Positions 9,035 through 17,171 of a stretch of DNA of 64,000 nt are shown in pieces. Each line of letters begins with the position of its first letter. Position 1 is the first letter of the stretch. Made by a program: the position numbers and the translations under genes. Under the pieces are notes generated by a model. The model made no database searches, had not been told where the DNA came from, and saw only the letters and a program-made list of their open reading frames with translations. The stretch spans positions 1 through 64,000 of the forward strand of contig JAQNCT010000007.1 in the NCBI GenBank assembly GCA_029077825.1. The letters are read 5' to 3'. This stretch comes from Acidocella sp. (lineage in GTDB: Bacteria; Pseudomonadota; Alphaproteobacteria; Acetobacterales; Acetobacteraceae).

Positions 9035-9271
9035 TTAAGCTTCCGGAGTGGGGGGTGGTACCGGGTCATAACCGCCCGGATGCCAGGGATGACAAGAACA
9101 GATGCGTTTGACAGCCAGCCAACTGCCACGCCCAGCGCCGTGCACCGCCAGCGCCTCGCGGGCGTAGGCGCTGCAGGATGGTGCAAAGCGGCAATTATCG
9201 CCGATCAGCGGGCGCAGGGTAAGCTGGTACACCCGCACCGCGCCAGAGAGCATGGTGGCGGCGGGGCTCAT
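9035..9271 (-). CDS. yidD: Membrane protein insertion efficiency factor YidD
   Basis: A 78-residue amphipathic protein with the family pattern YQ...RP..GDNCRFAPSCSAYAREAL and CHPWHPGGYDPVP. YidD assists YidC-dependent insertion at the inner membrane. The start overlaps the rnpA stop by 4 bases; yidC begins 5 bases after its stop. Confidence 0.95.
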   Translation of the reverse strand: MSPAATMLSGAVRVYQLTLRPLIGDNCRFAPSCSAYAREALAVHGAGRGSWLAVKRICSCHPWHPGGYDPVPPPTPEA

Positions 9272-9612
9272 TGGCTGACCTCACTCAGAGCGGTTTTGAG
9301 GTTTTGGCAGAGCGTCGTGAAGGGCAGCGTGGCGGTTTCCTGCCGGCAAATGAATACCAGTTCCATGCCGGTAAGCCCCATGTCGCCCAAGGTCAGCCGT
9401 GCTGCTTCCTTCAGGCGGCGGCGCGCCCGGTTGCGGGCCACGGCATTGCCGATTTTTTTGGTGGCGGTGTAGCCAACCCGCACAGGCGCGTCGGCTGCGG
9501 ATTTTACCGCCTGCAGCACAAAGCCAGGCCGCGCCAGCTTACGGCCGCGCGAGGCCATGCGCAGGAAGTCGGCACGGAGCGAGAAACTATCCGGCGGGGC
9601 GTATGAAACCAA
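9268..9612 (-). CDS. rnpA: Ribonuclease P protein component
   Basis: The protein subunit that binds the RNase P RNA to process tRNA 5' ends. 114 residues with the conserved basic helix RNRARRRLKEAAR (about 61-73) preceded by VGYTATKKIGNAVA. It follows rpmH by 26 bases and overlaps yidD by 4. The ATG at 9612 gives an N-terminus slightly longer than the usual start near SFSLRADFLRM; a later start cannot be excluded. Confidence 0.93.
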   Translation of the reverse strand: MVSYAPPDSFSLRADFLRMASRGRKLARPGFVLQAVKSAADAPVRVGYTATKKIGNAVARNRARRRLKEAARLTLGDMGLTGMELVFICRQETATLPFTTLCQNLKTALSEVSQ

Positions 9613-9638
9613 ATTCAGGCCCTCGGGAGACGTAAAAG

Positions 9639-9773
9639 TCAGGCGGAGAGTTTAGCGCGGCCCTTGGCGCGGCGGTTGGCGATAACCTTGCGGCCACCAA
9701 CAGTTGCCATGCGGGCGCGAAAACCATGCCGGCGCTTGCGGACAAGTTTAGAAGGTTGATAGGTCCGTTTCAC
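9639..9773 (-). CDS. rpmH: 50S ribosomal protein L34 (GTG start)
   Basis: 44 residues matching L34 along the whole length: [19 protein letters not shown] and the C-terminal [12 protein letters not shown]. The only start that gives the normal N-terminus (MKRTYQPS) is a GTG at 9773-9771, with GGAG 9 bases upstream on the minus strand. A longer reading of the frame to an upstream ATG would add an unrelated N-terminus. First gene of the rpmH-rnpA-yidD-yidC-engB-argB run; its promoter should lie in 9774-9879. Confidence 0.95.
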   Translation of the reverse strand: MKRTYQPSKLVRKRRHGFRARMATVGGRKVIANRRAKGRAKLSA

Positions 9774-9879
9774 GTGCAAAAACTCCGGCAGTAATGAGGC
9801 GATAAAAACAACTACGGCGCCGAGCCATGGGCGGCTCAGCCTTTGGGAAGCGGCATATAGGCGGGGGGAAGCAGTCTCG

Positions 9880-11292
9880 TCAATGTTTGGAGTGTCTTTT
9901 GCCCAAAAGCACAAAACGACTGGCGCTGATGGAGGCCGCAAAAAACCCCGTGGCAGCACCTAAGGTGAGGCAGGTGGCGGTGCCGCCGTGCAGTACCAGC
10001 CCCAGCGTGAGAGCAACCAACATGCCCCCCACGGTTTGGCCCAGCAGCCGCGCTACCGAGATCATGCCGCTGGCGCTGCCGGTGCGGTGCAACGGGGCGG
10101 TGGTGATCATGGCTTTGTTATTGGGCGGCTGAAAAAAGCCAAACCCGGCCCCCGCCAGGGCGATGCGCCAGATGATATCTAAATCAGTTGGGTGAGCAGG
10201 CATTAACCGCAGCAATAAAAACCCGGTTGCCGTAACGCACAGGCCAAACGAGGAGAGCAAGGCGGCGGGGTAACGGTCAGTCAGGCGGCCAACCAGCGGC
10301 CCTACGGCCATAATCGCCACCGGCCAGGGGGTCATGAGCAGGCCGGTTTGCACAGCGCTGCGGCCCAAGCCGCCCATTAAGTTGAAGGGCATTGAGATGA
10401 TGAAAAAATTGGACGCTACAAAGCCAAAAAACCCGGTGAGGAAAGCAATGCTAAAGCCCAGCCTTGCCAGCAGGTCAGTGGGTAACAGCGGGTCAGTGCG
10501 GCCACGTTGGCGCGCCACCAGCACCAGCAGGCACAGGCTGCCAAAGCCGAGCAGGCTGAGCGACATGGTCAGGCTGGCGGCATGGGCAAAACTATCCCCC
10601 CCGATGATCAACGCGCCAAACGAGAGCGCGATGAGCAGGCTGCTGAGATAGTCAAACCGGCTGCCGATGGTGGGGGTTTTGGGCAGCGCCGTGAGGGCGA
10701 AATACAACGCCGCACCCCCCAGCGGTAAATTGATGAGAAATAGCCAAGGCCAAGTGGTAACGGCCAGCACGCCAGCCGCCACCGTGGGGCCTAGCGCAAC
10801 CCCGGCGGCCACCACAATGCCGTTGAGGGCAATGCCGCGGCCCAGGATTTTGGCTGGGTAAATAAAGCGTACCAATGCCGCATTCACGCTCATGATGCAG
10901 GCCCCGCCAAACCCTTGCAGGCCCCGCGCGGCGGCCAGTTCCGGCAGGGTTTTGGACATTGCGCACAGCACTGAGGCCACCACGAATAATATCAGCCCCA
11001 CGCTGCACATGCGGGCGTGGCCCACCCTGTCACCCATTGCCGCCAGTGGCAGCAGCGAGATCACGCTGGCCAGCTGATAGGCGTTGATCACCCAGATGGC
11101 GGCGGCATTGCTGGTGTGGATGCTGGTGGCGATGCTGGGCAGTGCCACATTGACAATGGCGTAATCCAGCACTGACAGCAGTACTGACATCGCTACCGCG
11201 AACATCGCCCGGTTACGAGCACCGCCAAACAGGCCGTCATGGGCACTGTCATCAGCACTTTGATGTGCCATGATCGCTGATTGAGACATCAT
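9880..11292 (-). CDS. MFS multidrug exporter, DHA2 (EmrB/QacA-like)
   Basis: 470 residues with about 14 hydrophobic segments, the DHA2 topology of drug/proton antiporters. Near the N-terminus [17 protein letters not shown] (about 40-56) matches the DHA2 motif D1, and [10 protein letters not shown] is motif A of the major facilitator superfamily. [19 protein letters not shown] and the motif-C region [11 protein letters not shown] follow. Substrate unknown. ATG ATG at 11292/11289 sits almost on GGAAG, so the start may be the second ATG. It does not look co-transcribed with an EmrA-type partner or a local regulator. Confidence 0.88.
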   Translation of the reverse strand: MMSQSAIMAHQSADDSAHDGLFGGARNRAMFAVAMSVLLSVLDYAIVNVALPSIATSIHTSNAAAIWVINAYQLASVISLLPLAAMGDRVGHARMCSVGLILFVVASVLCAMSKTLPELAAARGLQGFGGACIMSVNAALVRFIYPAKILGRGIALNGIVVAAGVALGPTVAAGVLAVTTWPWLFLINLPLGGAALYFALTALPKTPTIGSRFDYLSSLLIALSFGALIIGGDSFAHAASLTMSLSLLGFGSLCLLVLVARQRGRTDPLLPTDLLARLGFSIAFLTGFFGFVASNFFIISMPFNLMGGLGRSAVQTGLLMTPWPVAIMAVGPLVGRLTDRYPAALLSSFGLCVTATGFLLLRLMPAHPTDLDIIWRIALAGAGFGFFQPPNNKAMITTAPLHRTGSASGMISVARLLGQTVGGMLVALTLGLVLHGGTATCLTLGAATGFFAASISASRFVLLGKRHSKH

Positions 11293-11365
11293 CTTCCTGT
11301 ATGACGCAGCTTGATGGCGGGACAGAGGATTTTTTGCTGGCAGCTATGACAAGCCGCCGCCGGCC

Positions 11366-11947
11366 TCATTTACCCAATAATTGCTGCAATATGCCAGGCG
11401 GCAAATTGATGCTGGAATTACCCTGCGGTGGTGCAAACATTTGCACAGGCGTGTGCTGGTAGGTGACTGAGGTGGCGGTAACATCGGCTGAGCCGTGGGA
11501 ATCATGGCCGGTGAAGTGCAAAACCACCCCGTCCGGCGTCAGGCAGGCGGTACCGGTGCCTTGGTCGTTGAGGACGAGATATTTTTCACAAGTAAGCCCC
11601 GCATAATAGCCAGGGCCAAGGGCGGTGAAGCGTGCCTGCCCGGCGGTGTTGATTTGCCTGGTTAAAGCCGAAAGGTCTGGCGCGTTGACGGTGCTGTGCA
11701 GCGCCGGGACCACCAGTTGCGCCGTGCCATCGGGCAGGTTGACGAGGAAGTAGGTGCCCTGGGCGGGGTCATCAATCCGGGCGCGCTGGCTGGCGGCATC
11801 ATAGGCTAGTTGGTAGGTGGCGGCCTGATGGCCCGGTACCGACAGGTTGTAGGTGATGCTGACATCGCGGGTTGGCAGGTAGGCGGGCGGATTAGCCAAG
11901 GCCGGCGTGGCGCTGAGTAGCAGCAAGGCGGGGCCGATAAATTTCAA
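11366..11947 (-). CDS. Exported protein of unknown function (TTG start, coupled to aat)
   Basis: 193 residues. The proposed start is the TTG at 11947, which forms a TTGA overlap with the aat stop; it gives MKFIGPALLLLSATPALA, a compact Sec signal peptide cleaved before NPPAYLP. A longer in-frame reading to an upstream ATG only adds an Arg-rich segment inside aat. The mature part appears beta-rich (repeated strands such as DVSITYNLSV and VVLHFTGHD) and resembles periplasmic beta proteins, but no named domain is certain. Two cysteines (TCEKY and TACLTP) could form a disulfide. Coupling to aat implies co-expression, not necessarily a shared role. Confidence 0.75.
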   Translation of the reverse strand: MKFIGPALLLLSATPALANPPAYLPTRDVSITYNLSVPGHQAATYQLAYDAASQRARIDDPAQGTYFLVNLPDGTAQLVVPALHSTVNAPDLSALTRQINTAGQARFTALGPGYYAGLTCEKYLVLNDQGTGTACLTPDGVVLHFTGHDSHGSADVTATSVTYQHTPVQMFAPPQGNSSINLPPGILQQLLGK

Positions 11948-12624
11948 GGCAAATGTTCCTCTCGGGAGTGGGCGTACATGGCGGCGATTTCGGCGGCCAA
12001 CAAGCCAGCTTCGGGTGCGCCGCAAAAGCGAGCAGGGATGTCGACCGCGCCAGCCAGCAATACATGGTAATCATCGCGCGGTACTTCCACCGCTCCGAAG
12101 CGGGTGAGGTGGGCGGTGATGAATTGTGTGTCGAGCAGAACGTAGCCGCCCAGGCGCAACCGGGCCACCAGATGCACCAGGGCGATTTTTGAGGCGTCGG
12201 TTTGGGTGGAGAACATACTTTCGCCAAAAAACGCCCCACCGAGAGACGCGCCGTACAGCCCGCCCACCATATGGCCCTCGGCCCAAACCTCGATGCTATG
12301 GGCAAAGCCCAACGCGAAGAGGTCGGTAAATAACCGCTCGATCTCCAGATTGATCCAGGTCTCCGGACGGTTGGCGCGGGCGGCGGCGCAAGCGGCGATG
12401 GTGGCGGCGAACTGGGTATCAGCGGTGATGGCGAATTTAGCGCTGCGCAGGGTTTTCATCAGGCTGCGCGGCAGATGGAATTTATCAAGCGGCAGCACGC
12501 CCCGCACTTCGGGGTCCAGCCAGTGCAGTGAGCGGCTGGCCCGCGATTCCGCCATCGGAAACATCCCCAGCCGATAGGCCCGGAGCAGCAGGTCGGCGGT
12601 GAGGACAAAAGGCCGGGCTGACAT
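11944..12624 (-). CDS. aat: Leucyl/phenylalanyl-tRNA-protein transferase
   Basis: Transfers Leu or Phe from tRNA to N-terminal Arg/Lys of proteins, creating N-degrons for ClpS/ClpAP. 226 residues with the family signature: RGVLPLDKFHLPRSL (about 40), TWINLEI, HSIEVW.EG.MVGGLYG (about 112), GAFFGESMFS, ASKIALVHLV and LLDTQFITAHL. Complete. The downstream exported protein overlaps its stop. Confidence 0.95.
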   Translation of the reverse strand: MSARPFVLTADLLLRAYRLGMFPMAESRASRSLHWLDPEVRGVLPLDKFHLPRSLMKTLRSAKFAITADTQFAATIAACAAARANRPETWINLEIERLFTDLFALGFAHSIEVWAEGHMVGGLYGASLGGAFFGESMFSTQTDASKIALVHLVARLRLGGYVLLDTQFITAHLTRFGAVEVPRDDYHVLLAGAVDIPARFCGAPEAGLLAAEIAAMYAHSREEHLP

Positions 12625-12733
12625 AGCATAAGCCTGCCATGACGGGCGGATTCGGAGAAGTGAAAGAAAATAAACCCCGCGTCAGATAAAAACCCATGCT
12701 CAAAAACACCTGCTTAAAAACATTTGGCATCGG

Positions 12734-12766
12734 GCAAAAATATACCCCGGATATTACTACCCGGGG
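12734..12766 (-). terminator. Terminator of the His-rich small gene
   Basis: On the minus strand CCCCGG, a 10-base loop and CCGGGG are followed by TATATTTTTGC. It lies about 75 bases past the stop of the gene at 12841-13059, supporting real transcription of that gene. Confidence 0.6.
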
Positions 12767-12840
12767 CACTTCGGACGTTTCCTGAAGAGTTAGCGTTTTT
12801 ACGCGATTATTTGATCTTGTCGGGAGTTGTTGGGCTGGGC

Positions 12841-13059
12841 TTAGCGTTCCGGTGAGGATACGGCCCAGGAATGGCTGTGCACCAAACCATCATCATGGTC
12901 GTGGTGCTGAGGGCGGGCAACGGCGGCCTGGCGGGCCAGGGCGGCGCGGCGGCGGCCAGTGTGGGGGGCTTCGCAGGAAGTCCAGGAATGGCTGTGGACC
13001 AGGCCATCATCATGGTCAGAGTGGCTGCGGGACATGTGATGAGCGGTTTGGTTTGACAT
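12841..13059 (-). CDS. Small His/Asp-rich protein with a duplicated DHDDGLVHSHSW motif
   Basis: 72 residues: MSNQTAHHMSRS, a first motif SDHDDGLVHSHSW (about 14-26), a basic linker rich in Arg/Ala, a second motif HDHDDGLVHSHSW (about 53-65), and a short tail. The clustered His and Asp suggest metal binding, but no described family is recalled with certainty. AAGGA lies 8 bases before the ATG and a terminator follows, so it is likely real although other frames here are also open. It is divergent from the ScfR-like regulator and may share its control region. No signal peptide. Confidence 0.6.
   Translation of the reverse strand: MSNQTAHHMSRSHSDHDDGLVHSHSWTSCEAPHTGRRRAALARQAAVARPQHHDHDDGLVHSHSWAVSSPER
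12865..13017. repeat. Two 36-bp direct repeats inside the His-rich gene
   Basis: Copies at 12865-12900 and 12982-13017 differ at only three positions. They encode the two DHDDGLVHSHSW motifs on the minus strand and indicate an internal duplication of one motif unit. Confidence 0.85.
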
Positions 13060-13152
13060 GGTAAAAATCCTTTAGCGAAGCCGTGAAACAATGAGTGAAT
13101 TATTTACACATCCAGGCCGAATGTCACGCGCTAAATGGCCCCAAAAACCCCT

Positions 13153-13206
13153 GTTTTACCGAAATCAGTAGATGACTTGACTGTAAAACTTTGCTATTTG
13201 TAAAAC
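13153..13206. promoter_or_regulatory. Putative operator: three GTAAAAC words before the ScfR-like gene
   Basis: GTTTTAC (13153-13159, inverted) and GTAAAAC (13183-13189 and 13200-13206) stand directly before the ATG at 13207. RamB/ScfR-type regulators bind A/T-rich TTTGC-containing boxes, and a TTTGC occurs between the last two words (13190-13194). Autoregulation, and control of the divergent His-rich gene, is inferred. Confidence 0.45.
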
Positions 13207-14604
13207 ATGTCAAAAACCATCATTGGTAAAACCATCCGCCGGCTGCGGATGGAGCAAGGGTTTTCCCAACAGGGACTGGCGCAAAAGCTAGGTATTTCAA
13301 CCAGTTATTTGAATCTGGTCGAGCATGACCAGCGCGGCGTGACCGCCAGCCTGCTGTTTAAGCTCACGGATATTTTGAAGGTTGACCTTGCCTCGCTTTC
13401 AGGCGTGCAGGAGCGGCAGTTCGAGATGGGTTTGCGTGAGGTGTTCAGTGACCCGCTGCTGGGAACTGACCCCGTGCCGGAGGCGGAAATTCAGGCGCTG
13501 GCGGCATCAGCCCCCAATGGGGTGCGGGCGATATTGGCGTTGCACCGGGCCTGGGCGGGGGCGCGTGAGGAATCTGGTGGCATCACGCTGCCCTCGGGGC
13601 GCAAAATTTTGCTGCCCAATGAGGAGGTGCGGGATTTTTTCCATGAACATGAGAATCATTTCGCGGTGCTGGAACTGGCCGCCGAGGCGATTGGCGCGAC
13701 GCTGAATGCCGAGACCCTGGGAATGAACCACGCGCTGGCTGAGCGGTTGCGGCGCGACCACGGGCTGGTGGTCAGCGTTAAGCCGCTGCCGGGTGCGTTG
13801 CGTATTTTTGATGCCAAGGCGCGGTTGCTGACACTTTCAGAGGCCCTGCCACGTGAGAGCCGGGGCTTTCAAATGGCGTTTCAGTTGGCTTTGCTGGAAT
13901 GCCGAGAGGCAGTGGAAAAACTGGTGAAGGAGGCGGCGCCAACCTCACGCGATGCTGCGGAACTGATGCGCATTGGGCTGCTGAATTATGTCGCCGGTGC
14001 GATCATGATGCCCTACGAATCGGTGCTGCACGCTGCCCGCGAGGTGCGGTACGATGTTGATGCGATCGCCGCACGCTTTGGGGTAAGTTACGAGCAAGCC
14101 TGCCACCGGCTTTCAACTTTGCAGCGCACTGGGGCGCGTGGTGTGCCGTTTTTTTTTCTGCGGGTGGACCCGGCGGGCAATGTGAGCAAGCGGTTTTCGG
14201 CGGCGGGGTTTCCCTTCATGCGCTTTGGCGGCACCTGCCCGCGCTGGATTGTGCATTCGGCCTTTGCAACGCCCGGCACCACCCGCGTGCAAATTGCGCA
14301 ATTACCCGATGGCCAGACGTTTTTATGCTTCGCCCGGGCGGTTACAGGCCGCCCCGCCCGTTGGGGGGAGCCGCCGCCGGTACGGGTGGTGGCCATGGGC
14401 TGCGATGTGAGCCACGCCAATGACCTGGTTTATGCGGATGGGATTGATATTGCCACGGCTGCTGTTGGCATCGGGCTGTCATGCCGCCTGTGTGACCGGC
14501 AAGATTGCCGCTCCCGCGCATTTCCGCCGATTGCGCACCGGCTAACGCTTGACACCGGCACCACCAGCGCCAGCCCGTACAAGTTTGAGGCGAAAAAGGC
14601 TTAA
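13207..14604 (+). CDS. XRE-family regulator, ScfR/RamB-like (HTH + IrrE-like + DUF2083)
   Basis: 465 residues. An N-terminal helix-turn-helix (about 8-62: GKTIRRLRMEQGFSQQGLAQ, STSYLNLVEHDQRG) is followed by an IrrE/ImmA-like middle domain (about 150-290) and a DUF2083-type C-terminal domain ending in a cysteine cluster, CRLCDRQDCRSRAFPP. The middle domain has MAFQLALLE where active ImmA proteases carry HExxH, so it is probably a sensor and not a protease. Relatives regulate short-chain acyl-CoA metabolism (propionate, acetate, glyoxylate bypass). No such target gene is adjacent. GTAAAAC repeats upstream may be its operator. Confidence 0.87.
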   Translation: MSKTIIGKTIRRLRMEQGFSQQGLAQKLGISTSYLNLVEHDQRGVTASLLFKLTDILKVDLASLSGVQERQFEMGLREVFSDPLLGTDPVPEAEIQALAASAPNGVRAILALHRAWAGAREESGGITLPSGRKILLPNEEVRDFFHEHENHFAVLELAAEAIGATLNAETLGMNHALAERLRRDHGLVVSVKPLPGALRIFDAKARLLTLSEALPRESRGFQMAFQLALLECREAVEKLVKEAAPTSRDAAELMRIGLLNYVAGAIMMPYESVLHAAREVRYDVDAIAARFGVSYEQACHRLSTLQRTGARGVPFFFLRVDPAGNVSKRFSAAGFPFMRFGGTCPRWIVHSAFATPGTTRVQIAQLPDGQTFLCFARAVTGRPARWGEPPPVRVVAMGCDVSHANDLVYADGIDIATAAVGIGLSCRLCDRQDCRSRAFPPIAHRLTLDTGTTSASPYKFEAKKA

Positions 14605-14608
14605 GGCG

Positions 14609-15076
14609 CTATCCCCGCCTGGCCGCAAAAAACGCCTGTAGCATCTCAGCTGCGGCCTGTTCCCCCATGCCGCCGATGATTTCAGGTTTATGGTGGGTGG
14701 TGGTGTGGGTAAAAATGCGGGGACCGTGGTCAATGGCGCCGGATTTGGCATCATAAGCGGCGAACACCAGTTTTTTTATCCGGTAAGCGGCAATCGCGCC
14801 CGCGCACATGGCACAGGGTTCCAGCGTGACGGTGAGCGTGTGTTCGGCCAGGTAGCGCGTGCCCAAGGCGGCGCTGGCGGCGGTAAGCACCAGCATTTCA
14901 GCGTGCTGGGCCGGGTTGTTGGCAGCCTCCACTCGGTTGCCGGCCTTGGCGATGACATTGCCGGTGGCATCGGTGATCACGGCACCTACGGGAACCTCGC
15001 CCCGCGCGGCGGCGGCTTGGGCTTCGGCCAGGGCGATCTGCATGGGTGTTTGAACGGGCGTTTGCGTTGGGATCAT
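14609..15076 (-). CDS. tadA: tRNA(Arg) adenosine-34 deaminase
   Basis: Converts A34 to inosine in the tRNA-Arg(ACG) anticodon. With the ATG at 15076 the protein has 155 residues. The zinc deaminase motif is complete: HAEMLVL (His and catalytic Glu, about residue 59) and EPCAMCAGAI (two Cys ligands, about 89). The upstream extension of the frame is low-complexity and Pro-rich and is not included; a start at the internal ATG (15042, MQIALAEAQ) would give the classical N-terminus and remains possible. Converges with the ScfR-like gene with 4 bases between stops. Confidence 0.92.
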   Translation of the reverse strand: MIPTQTPVQTPMQIALAEAQAAAARGEVPVGAVITDATGNVIAKAGNRVEAANNPAQHAEMLVLTAASAALGTRYLAEHTLTVTLEPCAMCAGAIAAYRIKKLVFAAYDAKSGAIDHGPRIFTHTTTHHKPEIIGGMGEQAAAEMLQAFFAARRG

Positions 15077-15120
15077 GGTAGTTTCTTGCCTTGGGTGCGG
15101 GGGAAGGTCTAGGTCAGCGC

Positions 15121-15831
15121 ATGGCAAAACTTCCTTTGGTCGGGCTGACGCTCGATGCTGAGCAACCCGGTGGCTATTCCAAATATCCGTGGTACGCGCT
15201 GCGGCAAAATTACACGGCGGCGGTAGCGGCGGCGGGCGGGCTGGCGGTGGCATTGCCGCATGACCCTGGTTTGGCGGCAGCCTATCTGGACAGGTTGGAT
15301 GCGCTGATCGTGACCGGCGGGGCGTTTGATGTGGACCCGGCATTGTACGGCGATGCCGAGCGGCATGGCACGGTGGCGCTCAAGGCTGGGCGCACCGCGG
15401 CGGAAATGGCGCTGCTGCAAGGCGCTCTGGCTCGCAACATGCCGGTGTTGGGCATTTGTGGGGGTGAGCAACTGCTGGCGGTGGCACTGGGCGGCACGCT
15501 GATCCAGCATATTCCAGATGCCGTGGTGGGCGCACTGGCGCATGAGCAAACCACCCCGCATGACCAACCCGGCCACCCGGTGAAAATTCTGCCCGGTACG
15601 TTGTTGCATAAAATTGTGGGAACCGATGTGATGCAGGTGAACACCTCGCACCACCAGGCGGTGCGGGACGCGGGCCGGGCCAGGGTGAACGCTCTGGCGG
15701 CGGATGGTGTGATTGAAGGCATTGAGGATGATGCCTATAAATTTTGCCTGGGCGTGCAGTGGCACCCGGAATATTTAATTGATGCCGGGGATGCCCGGAT
15801 ATTTGCCGCACTTATAGAGGCCGCACAATGA
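15121..15831 (+). CDS. Class-I glutamine amidotransferase, PuuD-like (gamma-glutamyl hydrolase)
   Basis: 236 residues. GICGGEQLLAVALGG (about 110-124) holds the nucleophile Cys, and VQWHPEY near the C-terminus supplies the His and Glu of the triad. The family includes gamma-glutamyl-GABA hydrolase (PuuD) of putrescine breakdown; no other puu gene is nearby, so the substrate is open. The ATG at 15121 was preferred over an upstream TTG because it gives the normal N-terminus MAKLPLVGLT. It heads a run with rluB and rsmD, both joined by ATGA overlaps. Confidence 0.87.
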   Translation: MAKLPLVGLTLDAEQPGGYSKYPWYALRQNYTAAVAAAGGLAVALPHDPGLAAAYLDRLDALIVTGGAFDVDPALYGDAERHGTVALKAGRTAAEMALLQGALARNMPVLGICGGEQLLAVALGGTLIQHIPDAVVGALAHEQTTPHDQPGHPVKILPGTLLHKIVGTDVMQVNTSHHQAVRDAGRARVNALAADGVIEGIEDDAYKFCLGVQWHPEYLIDAGDARIFAALIEAAQ

Positions 15832-16568
15832 ATGAGGAGAGCGCCCCGCGGGGTGAGCGCATTGCCAAATATCTCTCGCGGGCGGGCATTGCCAGCCGGC
15901 GCGATGCCGAGGCGCTGATTGCGGCAGGCAAAGTGCGCATGAACAATGAAAATGTGACCCACCCGGCGGTGTTTGTAAGCCCTGGTGACATGGTGGTGGT
16001 GAACGGCAAGCCGGTAAGTGAGCCTGAGCGCACCCGGTTGTGGCGCTACCATAAGCCTGATGGTCTGGTAACCACTCATAAAGACCCCGAAGGCCGGCCC
16101 ACCGTGTTTGAAAAACTGCCGCCAGATTTGCCGCGCGTGATCAGCGTGGGGCGGTTGGACCTAACCTCGGAAGGGTTGTTGCTGCTGACCAATGATGGCG
16201 CGCTCTCGCGCCAGTTGGAATTGCCCGCCACCGGCTGGCTGCGGCGCTACCGGGTGCGGGTGCACGGCGGTGTGGCGCCTGATAAATTGCGGCGCCTAGC
16301 CGATGGCATGGTGGTTGATGGTGAGCAGTTTGGGCCGATTGAGGCGGCGGTGGATTCCGTACAGCGCGCCAACACCTGGCTGAGTGTGTCATTGAAAGAG
16401 GGCAAAAACCGCGAAATCCGCCGGGTGATGGATGCGCTGTTGCTGCCGGTTACACGGCTGATCCGGGTGGCGTACGGGCCGTTCCAATTGGGTTTGTTGG
16501 AGCGCGGCGCGGTGGAGGAGGTTAACGGCAAAATTTTGCGCGAGCAGGTGCCTGGTTTGAAGAAATGA
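15828..16568 (+). CDS. rluB: 23S rRNA pseudouridine synthase, RluB-like
   Basis: 246 residues with an N-terminal S4 RNA-binding domain (about 5-65, GERIAKYLSRAGIASRRDAE) followed by the RsuA/RluB/RluE catalytic domain. The catalytic Asp is in SVGRLDLTSEGLLLLTNDG (about 105-123), and KEGKNREIRR is the second family motif. Expected to modify 23S rRNA near position 2605. RluB is favoured over RsuA by overall architecture; the RNA target is not proven by sequence. Confidence 0.88.
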   Translation: MNEESAPRGERIAKYLSRAGIASRRDAEALIAAGKVRMNNENVTHPAVFVSPGDMVVVNGKPVSEPERTRLWRYHKPDGLVTTHKDPEGRPTVFEKLPPDLPRVISVGRLDLTSEGLLLLTNDGALSRQLELPATGWLRRYRVRVHGGVAPDKLRRLADGMVVDGEQFGPIEAAVDSVQRANTWLSVSLKEGKNREIRRVMDALLLPVTRLIRVAYGPFQLGLLERGAVEEVNGKILREQVPGLKK

Positions 16569-17122
16569 CCAACCCGCGCATTATCGCAGGGGCATTCAAG
16601 GGTAAAAAACTTAGCACCCCGCCAGGGCTGGCAACCCGCCCCACCAGCGGGCGGGCGCGCCAGGCGGCGTTTGATATTTTGCTGCACGCGCCCTGGGCCG
16701 GGGCGGCTTTTATGCAAAAGGCCCGGGTGCTGGATGTGTTTGCCGGCACCGGTGCGTTTGGGTTAGAGGCACTTTCACGCGGGGCGGCGGCGGCCACGTT
16801 CATTGAAATTTCGCGCGATGCGCAGGCGGTGATCAAGGCCAATATTCTGGCCTGCAAGGTTGCGCACATAACCCGGGTGATGGGCGCGGATGCACTAGCA
16901 CCCCCGCCCGGGCACGCGCATGAGCTGGTGTTTTTTGACCCGCCTTATGGGCAGAATTTAACCCTCCGGGCGTTGCTGGCGCTCAGCCTTACCGGCTGGG
17001 TGGCGCCAGGGGCGATTATTGTGGCGGAGCTGGGGCCAGATGATGAACTGGCACCGGCGGAACTTCTGGCTGAGCGGGTGCATGGCAAGGCGCGATTATT
17101 ATTCTGGCGTGCCAAGCCGTAA
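16565..17122 (+). CDS. rsmD: 16S rRNA (guanine966-N2)-methyltransferase
   Basis: 185 residues. RIIAGAFKGKKL and RPTSGRARQAAFDIL are typical RsmD N-terminal motifs. SAM-binding motif I is VLDVFAGTGAFGLEALSRG (about 54-72), and the catalytic motif is FFDPPYGQ (about 122). Modifies G966 of 16S rRNA. Follows rluB with a 4-base overlap, forming a small rRNA-modification unit. Confidence 0.94.
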   Translation: MTNPRIIAGAFKGKKLSTPPGLATRPTSGRARQAAFDILLHAPWAGAAFMQKARVLDVFAGTGAFGLEALSRGAAAATFIEISRDAQAVIKANILACKVAHITRVMGADALAPPPGHAHELVFFDPPYGQNLTLRALLALSLTGWVAPGAIIVAELGPDDELAPAELLAERVHGKARLLFWRAKP

Positions 17123-17171
17123 TCGGCCATCCTCTGCCCAAAGCGGCAAGCCGTAACAGCAGGGGGAAGCC

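Noticed and set aside
9774-9879. Chromosomal origin next to rpmH
   Set aside because: In some bacteria rpmH neighbours dnaA and oriC, but no dnaA gene and no cluster of DnaA boxes was seen here.
12807-13091. Alternative 94-codon frame over the His-rich gene
   Set aside because: It has no ribosome-binding site, and its duplicated segment is a by-product of the DNA repeat; the 12841-13059 frame has AAGGA and a terminator.
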